From contig CAVSIP010000003.1 in assembly GCA_963728075.1 (NCBI GenBank), positions 310,001-374,000 of the forward strand: 64,000 nt of DNA. Direction: 5' to 3'. This DNA is from CAVSIP01 sp963728075. GTDB lineage: Bacteria; Actinomycetota; Actinomycetes; JAFAQI01; DASSKL01. The notes beneath the pieces are model-generated. The model did not search any database, had not been told where the DNA came from, and saw only the letters and a program-made list of their open reading frames with translations. This document shows positions 44,419 through 51,983 of the stretch, one piece after another. Position numbers and translations under genes: made by a program. Within the stretch, counting starts at the first letter, position 1, and each line of letters opens with the position of its first letter.

Positions 44419-45911
44419 GTGAACCTGCTGCAGTCGGTCGACCTGGGCGTCGTCTCGCCTCCGCTCGTGCTGGCGGTGGCCGCGATCGCCGTCCTCGTCC
44501 TCGACCTGTTCCTCCCGCCGGGCCGCAAGGGCGCCCTGTTCGCCGTCGCACTCGCCGGCGCGGTGGGCGCGGGGTCGCTGTCAGCGCGCTCGCGAGCACC
44601 GGTGACCGGCAGACCTTCTGCGGTGGCACCGGGTGCGCGTACGTCGTCAACGACTTCACCGTCTACTTCCAGCTCCTGCTGGCCGCGGTCGCCGTCGTCG
44701 TGGTGCTGATCGCCGCGACCGCGGTGCGGGAGACCCCGCTCCCGGCCGGGGAGCACTGGTTCCTGCTGCTGTCGTCGTTCACCGGCATGCTGGTCCTCGC
44801 CGCGGCCCGCGACCTGGTGACGCTGCTGGTCGCCCTGGAGGTGGTGTCGCTGCCCGCGTTCGTGCTCGTCGGGCTGCGCCGGACCGACCCGCGCTCCACG
44901 GAGGCGGCGCTGAAGTTCTTCCTCGTCTCGGTGGTCGCCACCGCGGTCAGCGTCTACGGGATGAGCCTGCTCTACGGCGTCACCGGCTCCGTCCAGCTGG
45001 ACCGGATCGCGCGCGCCCTGGCCGACCCGGGGACCGACCGGCAGCTGGCCGCTGCGGCCGTCGCCATGACGCTGGTCGCCTTCGCCTTCAAGGTCTCGGC
45101 CGTGCCGTTCCACTTCTGGGCGCCGGACACCTACCAGGGCGCTCCGGTACCGGTGGCGGCGTTCCTGTCCGTGGCCTCGAAGGCCGCGGGCTTTGCGGGC
45201 CTGCTCGTCGTGGTGCTCGTCGGGTTCCGGCCCTACGCCGACGTCTGGGGCCCGCTCCTGGCCGCGCTCGCGGTCGCGAGCATGACGGTCGGCAACCTGG
45301 TCGCTCTCCGGCAGCGGCACATGGTGCGGCTGTTCGCCTGGTCCTCGGTGGCGCAGGCCGGCTGGATGCTGCTGCCCCTCGGCGTGGCGGCGAGTGCCGC
45401 GGGGCGCGGGCAGGCGGCCGTCGACACGGCCGCTGGCGCGACGCTGGCGTACGTGGCCATCTACGCGGCGATGAACGTCGGCGCGTTCGCGTGCATCGTC
45501 GCGGTGGGCCGGCGGGTGCCGCGCAACACCGTCGAGGACTACCGCGGCCTCGTGCGCAGCGCTCCGCTGCTCGCCCTCTGCTTCGCCTTCTTCCTGCTCG
45601 CCCTCGCCGGCCTCCCGCCCGCCGTGGCCGGGCTGTTGGCGAAGGTGGTGGTGCTGCGCGCGGTGGTTGCCGGCCACGCCACCTGGCTGGCCGTGGTGGC
45701 CGCCGTGAACGCGGTGCTCGGCCTCGCGTACTACCTGCGGGTGGCGGCCCTGCTGTTCGCCGGGGAGGCCGAGCCGTCCGTTCGTCGCGCGGCGACGCCG
45801 CCGGCGCTCGTCGCCGGCATCGCGCTCGCGCTGGCCGGCACCGTCGCCCTCACCGTGTGGCCGCAGGCGGTGCTGCACGCCACTCCGGGCGCCGCCGCAC
45901 TGCTGCCCTGA
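44419..45911 (+). pseudogene. nuoN2: second complex I cluster, subunit N, one frameshift
   Basis: NuoN paralogue. The GTG at 44419 begins NLLQSVDLGVVSPPLVLAVA; the frame is lost at ~44580, where one G seems missing (SLVSALAST expected). The remaining 400 codons are intact, with LEVVSLPAFVLVGLRRTD and VPFHFWAPDTYQGAPVP. The corrected length is 1494 nt (497 aa). It is the last gene of the cluster. Confidence 0.8.
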
Positions 45912-45982
45912 GGTGCGGCCCGCGGCGGGAACGGGCGGGCGCCGCCGGGCGTTTGTCCCGGTGACACCTCCGGGAGGCAACG

Positions 45983-46855
45983 GTGCACCAGCACAACGGT
46001 CTGAAGACCGCCGCGCTGCTCGGCCTGCTCTCCGCGCTCATCCTCGTCGTCGGCGGCGCGCTGGGCGGCAGCGGTGGGCTGTACATCGCCCTCTTCCTCG
46101 CCCTCGCGATGAACGGCGTCGCGTACTTCCTCTCGGACAAGATCGCGCTGCGCGCGATGCGCGCGTACCCGGTCAGCGAGTGGGAGCAACCGCGGCTGTA
46201 CGGCATCGTGCGCGAGCTCGCCACCTCGGCGCGCATGCCGATGCCGAGCCTGTACATGTCCCCGACCGCGGCGCCGAACGCGTTCGCCACCGGACGCAAC
46301 CCGCGCAACGCCGCGGTCTGCGTCACCGAGGGGATCTTGGGGCTCATGGACGACCGCGAGCTGCGCGGCGTCCTGGGTCACGAGCTGTCACACGTCGTGA
46401 ACCGCGACATCCTCATCTCGTCGGTCGCGGGTGCGCTCGCCTCGGTCATCACCTTCCTCGCCCAGATGGCGCAGTGGGCGATGATCTTCGGCGGCGGCCG
46501 GGGTGACGACCGCGAGGGCGGGATCGTCGGCGAGCTGCTGCTCATCGTCCTCGGGCCCATCGCGGCCGCGCTCGTGCAGATGTCGATCAGCCGGGCGCGC
46601 GAGTACCAGGCGGACGCCTCGGGGGCGCGCCTCACCGGCGACCCGCTCGCGCTGGCCTCGGCCCTGCGCAAGCTCGAGCAGGCCACGCACGCCCGTCCGC
46701 TCGCGCCGTCCCCCGAGGTGCAGCCGGTGTCGAGTCTCATGATCGCGAACCCGTTCGGCGGGCTCGGCGGCGTCGCCCGGCTGTTCTCCACCCACCCCCC
46801 GATCGAGGAGCGGGTGCGCCGGCTGGAGGCGATGGCCGGACTCGCGCGCTACTGA
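45983..46855 (+). CDS. htpX: HtpX-type M48 zinc metalloprotease
   Basis: 290 aa membrane metalloprotease for quality control of membrane proteins. Two N-terminal helices (LLSALILVVGGALGG and YIALFLALAMNGVAYFL), then zinc-binding HELSH (133-137), two further helices, and the third ligand region ISRAREYQADASGARLTG. The start is GTG with GGGAGG upstream. In mycobacteria htpX also lies close to the menJ and polyprenyl synthase genes. Confidence 0.93.
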   Translation: MHQHNGLKTAALLGLLSALILVVGGALGGSGGLYIALFLALAMNGVAYFLSDKIALRAMRAYPVSEWEQPRLYGIVRELATSARMPMPSLYMSPTAAPNAFATGRNPRNAAVCVTEGILGLMDDRELRGVLGHELSHVVNRDILISSVAGALASVITFLAQMAQWAMIFGGGRGDDREGGIVGELLLIVLGPIAAALVQMSISRAREYQADASGARLTGDPLALASALRKLEQATHARPLAPSPEVQPVSSLMIANPFGGLGGVARLFSTHPPIEERVRRLEAMAGLARY

Positions 46856-46868
46856 GCGCGCCCCGACC

Positions 46869-46935
46869 CGTGCGGTCCCGTACCGCACGAGGAGGCGGCG
46901 GCCCGGTCGTACACCCCCGAACGACCGGGCCGCCG
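46869..46935 (+). terminator. tandem hairpins between htpX and corA
   Basis: First hairpin: CGTGCGGT (46869-46876) with ACCGCACG (46882-46889). Second: CGGCGGCCCGGTCGT (46896-46910) with ACGACCGGGCCGCCG (46921-46935), a 15-bp perfect stem. They follow the htpX stop by 13 bp, fit a terminator and leave only about 13 bp before the corA ATG. Confidence 0.65.
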
Positions 46936-46948
46936 CTACCGTTTCGGC

Positions 46949-47926
46949 ATGATCCGGACCCGGGTGTACCGCAACGGCAACCTCGCGGCGGAGGACTTCC
47001 CTGCCGAGCAGATCTCGGGGATGCTCGACGAGCCCGACACCGTGGTCTGGCTGGACCTGTTCGCCCCGTCCGAGAACGACCTCACGCTCGTCGCGGAGGA
47101 GTTCGGGCTCAACCCGCTCGCGGTCGAGGACGCCATCCACGAACGGCAGCGGCCCAAGCTGGACCGTTACGACGACCACCTGTTCCTGTCGCTCTACGAC
47201 GTCGAGCTGTCCGCGGATACCTGCGAGCTCGAGGTCTCCGAGCTCGCCGTGTTCGTCACCTCGCGCTTCCTCATCACCGTGCGCAAGAGCGGTCAGTTCC
47301 GTATCGACGAGGTGACCTCCCGCTGGGACTCCTCACCGGACCTGACCAAGCACGGGGTCGGCTTCCTGCTGTACGGCCTGCTCGACGTCATCGTCGACGG
47401 GCACTTCGAGACGGTCCAGCAGCTCGACGACCAGATCGAGGACGTCGAGGACATGCTCTTCGACGACACCCGGGGCAGCGAGGTCGAGGTCCAGCGCCGC
47501 AGCTACCGGCTGCGCAAGGCGCTCGTGCTGCTGCGCCGCGTCGTCGTCCCGACCCGGGAGGTCGTCAACGCGCTGATGCGGCGGGACCTGCACGTCGTGA
47601 GCGACCCGCTGATGCCGTACTACCAGGACGTCTACGACCACGTGCTGCGCGCCACCGACTGGACGGACTCCCTGCGCGACCTGGTGACGACGATCCTCGA
47701 GACCAACCTGACCGTGCAGGGCAACCGGATGAACCTGATCATGAAGAAGGTCACCAGCTGGGCGGCGATCATCGCCGTGCCGACGGCGGTGAGCGGCTAC
47801 TACGGCATGAACGTCCGGACCTGGCCGCACGCCGGCACACTGACCGGCGGGCTGTTCTCCCTCGCCCTCATGCTGGGGCTCTCCGTCGTCCTCTACGCGG
47901 CGTTCCGCAAGCGCGACTGGCTCTGA
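46949..47926 (+). CDS. corA: CorA family magnesium/divalent cation channel
   Basis: 325 aa. A large N-terminal cytoplasmic domain, then two C-terminal helices. The pore signature YYGMNV (GMN at 286-288) precedes the final helix, and the short basic tail FRKRDWL ends the protein as usual. Mediates Mg2+ (or Co2+/Ni2+) flux as a pentamer. Confidence 0.92.
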   Translation: MIRTRVYRNGNLAAEDFPAEQISGMLDEPDTVVWLDLFAPSENDLTLVAEEFGLNPLAVEDAIHERQRPKLDRYDDHLFLSLYDVELSADTCELEVSELAVFVTSRFLITVRKSGQFRIDEVTSRWDSSPDLTKHGVGFLLYGLLDVIVDGHFETVQQLDDQIEDVEDMLFDDTRGSEVEVQRRSYRLRKALVLLRRVVVPTREVVNALMRRDLHVVSDPLMPYYQDVYDHVLRATDWTDSLRDLVTTILETNLTVQGNRMNLIMKKVTSWAAIIAVPTAVSGYYGMNVRTWPHAGTLTGGLFSLALMLGLSVVLYAAFRKRDWL

Positions 47927-47929
47927 CCC

Positions 47930-47982
47930 ACCGGTCGTGAAGCAAACCGGCACGCTCGCGTGCGTTCTGCTTCACGACCGGT
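47930..47982. terminator. long bidirectional hairpin between corA and yajQ
   Basis: Outer arms ACCGGTCGTGAAGCA (47930-47944) and TGCTTCACGACCGGT (47968-47982) form a perfect 15-bp stem. Inside it GCACGC and GCGTGC can pair, extending the structure. It lies between convergent genes, 4 bp after the corA stop codon and 11 bp from the yajQ stop codon. Confidence 0.75.
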
Positions 47983-47993
47983 GATCGCGGTGG

Positions 47994-48488
47994 CTACCGG
48001 TAGTTGGTGAACTGCAGCGGGATGCCGAAGTCGGCGGCCTTGAGGGCCGCGATCACGGTCTGCAGGTCGTCACGCTTCTTGCTGGAGACCCGTACGGTGT
48101 CGCCCTGCACCTGGGCGTGCACGCCCTTCGGCCCCTCGGCCTTGATCGTCTTCACGATCGCCTTGGCCTTCTCGTCGTCGATCCCCTGGCGGATCTTCAC
48201 GAGCAGCCGGGACGTGCCGCCGCCCGCGGCCTGGGGGTCGCCGTGGTCGAGGGACTTCAGGGACACCCCCCGCTTGACCAGCTTGGACTCGAAGACGTCG
48301 AGGACGGCGCGGACGCGGTCGTCGGTGTTCGCGCGGATCTCCACCGCCTCATCGCCGGACCAGCTGATCGAGGCGTCGGTGCCCTTGAAGTCGAAGCGCT
48401 GGCTGACCTCCTTGGCGGTCTGGTTGAGGGCGTTGTCGACCTCCTGGCGCTCGACCTTGCTCACGACGTCGAACGACGAGTCAGCCAC
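47994..48488 (-). CDS. yajQ: YajQ family cyclic-di-GMP-binding/nucleotide-binding protein
   Basis: 164 aa, the family's usual length. SSFDVVSKVERQEVDNALNQ, RFDFKGTDASI and KKRDDLQTVIAALKAADFGI are family signatures. YajQ proteins bind RNA/nucleotides, and some bind c-di-GMP as transcription co-regulators. The GTG at 48488 gives the standard N-terminus. It is divergent from tRNA-Tyr. Confidence 0.92.
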   Translation of the reverse strand: MADSSFDVVSKVERQEVDNALNQTAKEVSQRFDFKGTDASISWSGDEAVEIRANTDDRVRAVLDVFESKLVKRGVSLKSLDHGDPQAAGGGTSRLLVKIRQGIDDEKAKAIVKTIKAEGPKGVHAQVQGDTVRVSSKKRDDLQTVIAALKAADFGIPLQFTNYR

Positions 48489-48538
48489 TGCGAAGCCTCC
48501 GGTATCGTGGTGGACGCCGCCCCCCGGGGTGGCACCCA

Positions 48539-48620
48539 GGCGGGTTGCCCGAGTGGCCAAAGGGAGCGGTCTGTAAAACCGTCGGCTCAGCCTACGCAGG
48601 TTCGAACCCTGCACCCGCCA
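48539..48620 (+). tRNA. tRNA-Tyr (anticodon GTA)
   Basis: Acceptor arms GGCGGGT and ACCCGCC pair; the anticodon loop CTGTAAA gives GTA; the long variable arm is typical of tRNA-Tyr; the T-arm reads CAGGTTCGAACCCTG. CCA is not encoded. Confidence 0.95.
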
Positions 48621-48692
48621 CGAGACGTACGAGCACCACGGCACCGGCCGCGTCCTGCGGCCGTGACCGCCGTGTACCCTCGTTACGCGCTT

Positions 48693-48768
48693 GCCCCCTT
48701 AGCTCAGTCGGCAGAGCGTCTCCATGGTAAGGAGAAGGTCTACGGTTCGATTCCGTAAGGGGGCTCCA
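48693..48768 (+). tRNA. tRNA-Thr (anticodon GGT)
   Basis: Acceptor GCCCCCT pairs with AGGGGGC; the anticodon stem TCTCC/GGAGA encloses ATGGTAA with anticodon GGT; the T-arm is TACGGTTCGATTCCGTA. CCA appears genome-encoded (48766-48768). Third-base-C threonine codons dominate in this GC-rich genome. Confidence 0.95.
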
Positions 48769-48791
48769 CGCGCCGCCCCGCGGCGCAGCGT

Positions 48792-48868
48792 GGCGGAGTA
48801 GCTCAGCCAGGCAGAGCAAGCGGCTCATAATCGCTGTGTCGCCGGTTCAAATCCGGCCTCCGCTACCA
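48792..48868 (+). tRNA. tRNA-Met (anticodon CAT), elongator type
   Basis: Anticodon loop CTCATAA gives CAT. The acceptor GGCGGAG pairs with CTCCGCT, with a G-U at the end; D-arm AGCTCAGCCAGGCAGAGC; T-arm GCCGGTTCAAATCCGGC; CCA encoded at 48866-48868. The anticodon stem lacks the three G-C pairs expected of an initiator, so it is called elongator. Confidence 0.92.
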
Positions 48869-48902
48869 TGTTCGGGAACCGGTTCGAGGAGAGGTCAGCA
48901 CC

Positions 48903-49067
48903 GTGGCAGCCACCGACGTACGCCCCAAGGTCACGATGGCGTGCAACGAGTGCAAGCACCGCAACTACATCACCAAGAAGAACCGGCGCAACGACCCCGA
49001 CCGGCTCGAGCTGAAGAAGTTCTGCCCGAACTGCCGGACGCACACGGTCCACCGCGAGACGCGCTGA
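48903..49067 (+). CDS. rpmG: 50S ribosomal protein L33
   Basis: 54 aa, starting at GTG 48903 with GGAGAGG upstream. MACNECKHRNYITKKNRRN and FCPNCRTHTVHRETR are the L33 signatures, with two CXXC pairs (zinc-binding form). It lies just after tRNA-Met and before hadA, the same order as the mycobacterial rpmG-had locus. Confidence 0.95.
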   Translation: MAATDVRPKVTMACNECKHRNYITKKNRRNDPDRLELKKFCPNCRTHTVHRETR

Positions 49068-49115
49068 CCGCCGGGGCTCACCGAGCCCCCGACACCGGTT
49101 GCTAGGTTGCGGCGC

Positions 49116-49580
49116 ATGCCGCTCAACCGTGACTTCATCGGCCGTGAGTACCCGGCCGAGGAGACCTACGAGGTCTCCCGCGAGAAGATCCGCGACTTCG
49201 CGCTCGCGATCGGTGACCGCAACCCCGTCTACCTCGACCGCAAGGCCGCCCGCCAGGCCGGCTACCCGGACGTCATCGCGCCGCCCACGTTCCTCACGAC
49301 GCTGTCGTTCCGGCTCGGCCGCGGGCCGGTCGGCGAACCGGATCTCGGGCTGAACTACGCCCTGGTGGTGCACGGCGAGCAGCGGTTCGTCCACCACCGC
49401 CCGGTCCGGGCCGGCGACGTGCTCACCGCCGTCTCCAGCGTCGACGACATCCGCGACGCCGGGCGCAACGAGCTCATGACGACGAAGCTGGAGATCACGA
49501 CGACCGACGGCGAGCGAGTCTGCACCGCGTACAGCACACTCGTCTCCCGGGGCACCGCCGCGCGGGCGCAGGAGGGCTGA
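49116..49580 (+). CDS. MaoC-like dehydratase N-terminal-domain protein (HadA-type)
   Basis: 154 aa hot-dog fold. FALAIGDRNPVYLDRKAARQ and PDVIAPPTFLTTLSF match the HadA-like subunits of (3R)-hydroxyacyl-ACP/CoA dehydratases. It partners the next gene, 3 bp downstream, which carries the catalytic residues. In mycobacteria HadAB act in mycolic acid elongation; in bacteria without mycolates the substrate is unclear. ATG 49116 is preferred over TTG 49107. Confidence 0.85.
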   Translation: MPLNRDFIGREYPAEETYEVSREKIRDFALAIGDRNPVYLDRKAARQAGYPDVIAPPTFLTTLSFRLGRGPVGEPDLGLNYALVVHGEQRFVHHRPVRAGDVLTAVSSVDDIRDAGRNELMTTKLEITTTDGERVCTAYSTLVSRGTAARAQEG

Positions 49581-49583
49581 GCG

Positions 49584-50012
49584 ATGGCTGCGACGCTGAG
49601 CTACGACGACGTCGAGGTCGGCACCGAGCTGCCGGCGCAGAGCTTCCCCGTGCAGCGGGCGAACCTCGTGCAGTACGCCGGCGCGTCCGGCGACTTCAAC
49701 ATCATCCACTGGAACGAGCGGGTGGCGAAGGCGGTCGGCCTGCCCGACGTCATCGCGCACGGCATGTTCACGATGGCCGAGGCCGGGCGGGTCGTCACCG
49801 ACTGGGCCGGCGACCCCGGCGCGGTGGTGGAGTACGGCGTGCGCTTCTCCTCACCGGTGGTGGTGCCGGACGACGACCAGGGCGCGACGCTCGAGGTCGG
49901 GGGCCGGGTCGAGGAGAAGCTCGACGGCCGCCGGGTGAAGGTCGTGCTCGAGGCGCGCGCGGGCGGGTCGCGGGTGCTGCAGAACGCCGTCGCCGTGGTG
50001 CAGCTGTCCTGA
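49584..50012 (+). CDS. MaoC-like (R)-hydroxyacyl dehydratase catalytic subunit (HadB-type)
   Basis: 142 aa. The hydratase-2 motif YAGASGDFNIIHWNERVA holds the catalytic Asp37 and His42, and DVIAHGMFTMAEAGR follows. With the preceding HadA-type subunit it probably forms a heterodimeric dehydratase of 3-hydroxyacyl chains. The adjacent rpmG and downstream secE-nusG mirror the mycobacterial locus. Confidence 0.87.
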   Translation: MAATLSYDDVEVGTELPAQSFPVQRANLVQYAGASGDFNIIHWNERVAKAVGLPDVIAHGMFTMAEAGRVVTDWAGDPGAVVEYGVRFSSPVVVPDDDQGATLEVGGRVEEKLDGRRVKVVLEARAGGSRVLQNAVAVVQLS

Positions 50013-50053
50013 ACGCCGACCCCGCGCCGCGGTCCCGCGCCGAGGCCCTCGCC

Positions 50054-51016
50054 GTGGAGCGCGCCCAGGCGCGCGCCGACCGTGACTTCGCGCGCGCCGA
50101 CGCCCTGCGCGAGCAGATCGCCGCTCTGGGCTTCGACGTACGGGACGTCCCCGCCGGCTGGGAGCTGGACGAGCGCGCGCCGTACGACGTGCTCGCGTCG
50201 GTCGCGGACCTGCCCGACCGCTCCGGCAACGCCCCGACGCGGACGGCCACGGTGTCGCTGCTCGTGCAGGGGTGGCCGGACGACGTCCGCGGCTGCCTCG
50301 ACGCGCTGCTGGCGCACCTGCCGGCGGGCACAGCGGTGCAGGCGCTCGACGTCGGCAACGTGGACGGCGCCGGGGACGCCCTGCACGCGTACGCGGGCGA
50401 GCGGGTCGAGGTCTGGCACGTGCAGGAGGACCCGGGCTGGGGTGCTGCGCGGGCGGCGCTGCTGCGAGCGGACCCCGCGGAGATCCACGTCTGGTGGGAG
50501 CTGTCGACCCTCGCCGAGGGGGACTGGCTCGCGCCGCTGCTGGCCGTCCTGGACGACCCGACGGTCGTGGGCACCGGGTGGCAGGGCGTGAACGTCGACC
50601 TCGCCGACGACTGGCACTCGTTCGTGCCGGCCGGACCCGGCGACGTCGACGCCGTGCTCGGGTATCTGTTCGCGATGCGCCGGGACGCCGCGCTGCGGGC
50701 CGGTGGCCCGGATCCGGCCGCCCGCTACTACCGCAACGCCGACATGGAGTTCTCCTTCGCCGTGCGGGAGGCCGCGTTGCGTGAGAGGGGCACCGGCCGG
50801 CTCGTCGTGCCGAGCGCCGACGCCGTGCCGGTCCGGCAGGCGCGCCACCGCGGCTACCACGACGTGGACGCGGCGTACCGGGACCGCGAGTCGCGCCGGA
50901 CGTACGCGCGCTTCCTGCGCCGGTTCGGCGGCCGTACGGACCTGCTCGCGCCTCGCCAGCCCGTCCCGGCCCGCGAGAACCGCTCATCCGGGTGGGGGGA
51001 CCTGCCGATGGGGTAG
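50054..51016 (+). CDS. glycosyltransferase-like protein with CysS-type N-terminal helix
   Basis: 320 aa. Residues 1-37 (ERAQARADRDFARADALREQ, then IAALGFDVRDVPAGWEL) resemble the C-terminal helix of cysteinyl-tRNA synthetase. From ~65 onward the pattern TVSLLVQGWPDDVRGCLDAL, GAARAALLRAD and WWELSTLAEGDWLAPLL looks like a GT-A (family 2) glycosyltransferase, though a clear DXD was not found. No membrane helix. GTG start with GAGG eight bases upstream. Function unknown. Confidence 0.6.
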   Translation: MERAQARADRDFARADALREQIAALGFDVRDVPAGWELDERAPYDVLASVADLPDRSGNAPTRTATVSLLVQGWPDDVRGCLDALLAHLPAGTAVQALDVGNVDGAGDALHAYAGERVEVWHVQEDPGWGAARAALLRADPAEIHVWWELSTLAEGDWLAPLLAVLDDPTVVGTGWQGVNVDLADDWHSFVPAGPGDVDAVLGYLFAMRRDAALRAGGPDPAARYYRNADMEFSFAVREAALRERGTGRLVVPSADAVPVRQARHRGYHDVDAAYRDRESRRTYARFLRRFGGRTDLLAPRQPVPARENRSSGWGDLPMG

Positions 51017-51055
51017 GTACGGCACACCTCGACGAGCGGACGGGAGGACTCGCAG

Positions 51056-51979
51056 ATGACTGTCCTTCCGCTGCCCTGGCGCAAGGGTCGCCAGGCGGGC
51101 CCCGAGTCCCTTCAGCCGCGCGACGACGGCCGGCCGGCCGAGGCGGTCGTGTTCTCCGGCGGCGGCAGTCTCGGGGCCGCCCAGGTCGGCGCGCTGCGCG
51201 CGCTCTACGAGGCCGGTGTCCGTCCCGACGTGGTCGTCGGCTGCTCGGTCGGTGCGCTGAACGCCGCGTGCCTCGCCGTCGACCCCACCCTGGAGCGCGT
51301 CGTCGAGCTCGAGGGGGTCTGGCGCTCCCTGCAGCAGGGCGACGTCTTCCCCGACAACCGGGTCAGCGTGGTCACCCGGTTCCTGCGCCGGGCCGGCCAC
51401 CTGTACAGCCCCCGCGCGCTCGCCGAGCTGGTCGAGCGGTGCGTGCCCGTCGCGGACCTGTCGCGGACGGCGATCCCCTGCCACGTGGTGACCACGGACC
51501 TGCTCGCCGGCGAGCCGCGCTGGTGGACCTCCGGCCGGCCGACCGACGTCCTGCTGGCGAGCGCCTGCCTGCCCGCGCTGTTCCCGCCGGTGGAGCTCGG
51601 CGGCAGCCTGCACGTCGACGGTGGCGTGGTCTGCCCGGTCCCGCTCCAGCGCGCCCTCGACACCGGTGCCCGTCGCGTGTGGGTGCTCGACGTGTCGAGC
51701 GACTTCCACGGCTGGAGCGGTGCCGCGTTGTCGGCCATGGACGTGCTGCTCGAGAGCTTCGCGATCTCCCGCGCGCACCTCGTGCGCCGCGAGCCCGCGC
51801 TGCGCGGCGACCAGCGAGTCGTCCCCATGCCCTCGCTGGGCGTCGGCCGGCTCGACCTGCGCGACTTCTCGCGCACACCGGAGCTCATGCGGCGCGGGCT
51901 CGAGGCCGGCCGCCGAATGGTGGCCGGGGAGCTCGCCGCCATCGAGGTCGAGCCGCTGAGCGGGCGGGTCCCCGCCTAG
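51056..51979 (+). CDS. patatin-like phospholipase
   Basis: 307 aa. Oxyanion-hole GGGSLG at 35-40, nucleophile GCSVG (Ser64) and the catalytic Asp in VDGGVV (Asp188) form a complete Ser-Asp dyad. No signal peptide, so it is a cytoplasmic lipid acyl hydrolase of unknown substrate. It ends 4 bp from the convergent aminotransferase gene. Confidence 0.87.
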   Translation: MTVLPLPWRKGRQAGPESLQPRDDGRPAEAVVFSGGGSLGAAQVGALRALYEAGVRPDVVVGCSVGALNAACLAVDPTLERVVELEGVWRSLQQGDVFPDNRVSVVTRFLRRAGHLYSPRALAELVERCVPVADLSRTAIPCHVVTTDLLAGEPRWWTSGRPTDVLLASACLPALFPPVELGGSLHVDGGVVCPVPLQRALDTGARRVWVLDVSSDFHGWSGAALSAMDVLLESFAISRAHLVRREPALRGDQRVVPMPSLGVGRLDLRDFSRTPELMRRGLEAGRRMVAGELAAIEVEPLSGRVPA

Positions 51980-51983
51980 GCGC

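Noticed and set aside
40193..44600. Programmed ribosomal frameshifting as an explanation of the nuo2 breaks
   Set aside because: Shifts of both signs occur at about 17 unrelated sites with no slippery heptamer or common structure, and ten fall in one gene.
37045..45911. Horizontal transfer of the second nuo cluster
   Set aside because: GC content, GTG starts, 4-nt overlaps and codon use match the neighbours, and no mobile-element or tRNA-attachment mark flanks it.
48836..49105. An 89-codon frame over tRNA-Met and rpmG
   Set aside because: It overlaps a tRNA and is out of frame with the L33 gene, whose protein signature is unambiguous.
49107..49115. TTG start for the HadA-type gene
   Set aside because: It adds only MRR before the usual MPLNRDFIG start and has no better ribosome site.
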